Source: Rhodoferax sp. (lineage in GTDB: Bacteria; Pseudomonadota; Gammaproteobacteria; Burkholderiales; Burkholderiaceae_C). From it: a stretch of DNA of 8,251 nt. The stretch lies in contig JARXAU010000133.1 of the NCBI GenBank assembly GCA_029865675.1, forward strand, positions 1 to 8,251. Reading direction: 5' to 3'. Below are positions 6,864 through 8,251 of this stretch, in pieces (the stretch's first letter is position 1; each line of letters starts with the position of its first letter). The translations under genes were made by a program, and so were the position numbers. The notes under the pieces are model-generated. The model saw only the letters and a list, made by a program, of their open reading frames with translations, ran no database searches and was not told the origin of the DNA.

Positions 6864-7639
6864 CAGTGCGCTCCTTTCAAGGTGGTGTTGGCGCTGCCCA
6901 TATAGGCTTCCACCACCGCCGGGTTTTTGGACACCTCGGCATACGGCCCTTCGGCCAGCACCGCGCCGCGTTGCAGCACGGTAATGGTGTCTGCAATGCT
7001 CGACACCACGCTCATATTGTGTTCCACCATGAGCACCGTGCGGTTAGCGGCTACTTTTTTGATCAATTGGCGGATGCGGTCCACGTCCTCCAAGCCCATG
7101 CCCTGGGTGGGCTCGTCCAGCAGCATCAGCTTGGGGTCCATGGCCAGGGTGGTGGCAATTTCCAGCGCGCGCTTGCGGCCATAGCTCAGTTCCACAGCGG
7201 GAATGGGGGCGTAGGCCTCTAAGTCCACCTCGCGCAGCAGTTCCAGCGCGCGGGGGTGCAAACCGTCGAGCACGCGCTCCGAGCGCCAGAACTGGAACGA
7301 CGTCTTCATCAGCCGCTGTTGCAGCGCGATGCACACGTTTTCTAGCACCGTAAGGTGGGGGAACACCGAAGAAATCTGAAATGAGCGGATCACACCCTGG
7401 CGGGCAATGCGCACGGGGGAAAGCGCGGTGATGTCGCGGCCCTCGAACAAGATCTGGCCTGCGCTGGGCGTTAAAAACTTGGTCAGCAGGTTAAAGCAGG
7501 TGGTTTTGCCCGCGCCGTTGGGGCCGATTAGCGCGTGGATGGTGCCGCGACGCACTTGCAGATTTACATGGTCGACAGCGACAAAACCTTTGAACTCTTT
7601 GACCAGTTGGCGGGTTTCCAGGATGAATTCTTGGCTCAT
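6863..7639 (-). CDS. livG: Branched-chain amino acid-type ABC importer ATPase LivG
   Basis: This is the first gene of the importer operon and the second ATPase subunit, 258 residues, a normal LivG size. Motifs: Walker A GPNGAGKTT at 39-47 with Lys45 present, Q-loop Gln88 (RSFQIS), signature LSYGR at 151-155, Walker B LMLLDEP at 171-177, and switch His207 in MVEHN. LivG proteins commonly carry a -YG- form of the signature, so LSYGR is not itself strange. The C-terminal tail (AEVSKNPAVVEAYMG) is the usual LivG ending that follows the H-loop. All residues needed for hydrolysis are present, in contrast to LivF. The ATG at 7637-7639 has only a weak ribosome binding site (GAAG close to the start). 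Gene order (both ATPases before the receptor and permeases) differs from E. coli livKHMGF. Confidence 0.95.
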   Translation of the reverse strand: MSQEFILETRQLVKEFKGFVAVDHVNLQVRRGTIHALIGPNGAGKTTCFNLLTKFLTPSAGQILFEGRDITALSPVRIARQGVIRSFQISSVFPHLTVLENVCIALQQRLMKTSFQFWRSERVLDGLHPRALELLREVDLEAYAPIPAVELSYGRKRALEIATTLAMDPKLMLLDEPTQGMGLEDVDRIRQLIKKVAANRTVLMVEHNMSVVSSIADTITVLQRGAVLAEGPYAEVSKNPAVVEAYMGSANTTLKGAH

Positions 7640-7669
7640 TCTTCAATTCAAGGGCAGTGGCCGCCTTGG

Positions 7670-7682
7670 CCGGACGGTCCGG
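7670..7682. promoter_or_regulatory. Perfect 13-bp palindrome upstream of livG, operator candidate
   Basis: CCGGAC, one central G, then GTCCGG form a perfect inverted repeat ending 31 bases before the livG start codon. The position is suitable for a repressor or activator site, or a 5' leader hairpin of the importer mRNA. No regulator gene for it is present in the window. Confidence 0.35.
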
Positions 7683-7823
7683 AAAAGTGCGCTGTGTCAG
7701 CCCGCCATTAAACCCGCAATTGATGTACGTTGGTATCGAGGTTTTCCCAGGGGTCTGTTGGGGCTATCCGTGACTTAGGTCGTGTTCGGCGCAAAGCGCG
7801 CTGCCTAGCATGGTTTACCCCCT

Positions 7824-7829
7824 AAGGAG
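7824..7829 (+). promoter_or_regulatory. Ribosome binding site supporting a GTG start
   Basis: AAGGAG at 7824-7829 lies 8 bases before the GTG at 7838. It is a near-consensus site and supports GTG as the start of the DksA-like gene; no ATG occurs in frame nearby. Confidence 0.8.
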
Positions 7830-7837
7830 CAGAACCT

Positions 7838-8218
7838 GTGACCCAGCCTGACCCCACCAACGACTATCGCCAGCGTTTGCTTGCCGAGCGCGCCGAACTG
7901 GTGACTCTGATCTCCGAGCAGCGCGGGGGCCTGCGCCCCCGCGCTGAGGTGGCCGAAGAGCACTTCGCCCACCCCGAGGATTCGTCGGTCCAGGTTTCCA
8001 CCGAACGAGATTTGGAGTTTTCACTCAACGAGCGCGAAACCGCCGAATTGGTCGCAATCGCGGCCGCCTTGGAGCGGCTGGACCTGGGCACTTACGGCCA
8101 GTGCACCGACTGTGGCGGTGCCATAGCCAGCTTGCGCCTGCAAGCCTTGCCCGAAGCCGCCCGCTGCATCGCATGCCAGGAGCGCGCCGAGCAACTGCCA
8201 CCGTTCGCGCGCGCATGA
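7838..8218 (+). CDS. DksA/TraR-family C4 zinc-finger protein
   Basis: The product has 126 residues from a GTG start with a strong ribosome binding site. The N-terminal half (residues 8-30) and residues 53-82 are charged helices that would make the coiled coil of a DksA-type fold. The C-terminal zinc finger is complete: Cys89, Cys92, Cys110 and Cys113 in a C-x2-C-x17-C-x2-C arrangement (GQCTDCG ... RCIACQ). DksA proteins enter the secondary channel of RNA polymerase and alter promoter response, with or without ppGpp. The acidic tip of true DksA (D-x-x-D-x-A) is not preserved; the equivalent stretch reads HPEDSSVQ. At 126 residues it is shorter than E. coli DksA (151). It belongs with the small DksA/TraR-like proteins common in Burkholderiales, whose targets are mostly unknown, so regulation through RNA polymerase is inferred. 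It is divergent from livG. Its stop overlaps a possible ATG (ATGA) at the window edge. Confidence 0.88.
   Translation: MTQPDPTNDYRQRLLAERAELVTLISEQRGGLRPRAEVAEEHFAHPEDSSVQVSTERDLEFSLNERETAELVAIAAALERLDLGTYGQCTDCGGAIASLRLQALPEAARCIACQERAEQLPPFARA
7919..7946 (+). repeat. Perfect 12-bp inverted repeat inside the DksA-like gene
   Basis: CAGCGCGGGGGC (7919-7930) and GCCCCCGCGCTG (7935-7946) are exact reverse complements around a CTGC loop. The stem is almost all G/C and lies about 80 bases after the start codon, encoding residues 28-36 (QRGGLRPRA). No T-run follows, so it is not an intrinsic terminator. It could slow ribosomes or polymerase, or be tolerated because the encoded segment is a linker. 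Confidence 0.7.
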
Positions 8219-8251
8219 TGCTGCGCCGGCATGCGCGGCCAAGCCATCGGC

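Larger units (their letters stand above)
7640..7837. other. Divergent intergenic region with the livG and DksA-like promoters
   Basis: These 198 bases separate two genes that point away from each other, so promoters for both must lie here. No strong sigma-70 hexamer pair is visible for either. On the - strand TTTAAT (7707-7712) could be a -10 element about 70 bases before livG, but its -35 is poor. The region contains a perfect 13-bp palindrome and a small hairpin (GCGC, AAA, GCGC at 7789-7799). No small gene or known RNA is recognised. Confidence 0.5.

Noticed and set aside
7789..7799. Small hairpin GCGC-AAA-GCGC before the DksA-like gene
   Set aside because: The stem is only 4 bp, which is expected by chance in this composition.
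8215..8251. Possible new gene starting ATGATG and overlapping the DksA-like stop (ATGA)
   Set aside because: Only about 12 codons are inside the window, with no clear ribosome binding site. It cannot be judged without the downstream sequence.

Overview
This GC-rich window looks like a chromosomal segment from a betaproteobacterium, most likely Burkholderiales and plausibly a Comamonadaceae relative such as Rhodoferax or Polaromonas. This is inferred from the style of the protein sequences and the gene content, not from a database match. All genes seen are ordinary chromosomal families. I see no insertion sequence, integrase, tRNA, rRNA, CRISPR array or other sign of a mobile region.

Layout. 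(1) Bases 1-984, + strand: the C-terminal part of a DUF945 (YdgA-like) envelope protein whose start lies outside the window. (2) Bases 985-1292: a 308-base non-coding leader with a hairpin, three 15-bp tandem repeats and a second hairpin. (3) Bases 1293-2966, + strand: fhs, formate--tetrahydrofolate ligase, complete at 557 residues. (4) Bases 3000-3041: a probable intrinsic terminator for fhs that runs into the 3' end of the convergent operon. (5) Bases 7639 down to 3027, - strand: a five-gene branched-chain amino-acid-type (HAAT family) ABC importer operon, in transcription order livG, livF, periplasmic binding protein, livH, livM. (6) Bases 7640-7837: a divergent intergenic region with a perfect 13-bp palindrome. 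(7) Bases 7838-8218, + strand: a short DksA/TraR-type zinc-finger protein.

The importer is complete: one periplasmic receptor, two membrane permeases and two ATPases. Two junctions overlap by one base (TGATG at livG/livF, TAATG at livH/livM), which indicates translational coupling. The receptor is of the amino-acid/amide type, but its ligand cannot be told from sequence alone. fhs supplies 10-formyl-tetrahydrofolate for purine and formyl-Met synthesis and has no evident functional link to the importer.

Nothing here is clearly a new system. The most notable point is that LivF has arginine in place of the Walker A lysine, while its partner LivG is canonical. This suggests an asymmetric transporter with one degenerate ATP site. 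Secondary points are the 15-bp repeat array ahead of fhs, a 12-bp perfect hairpin inside the DksA-like gene, and the palindrome upstream of livG.
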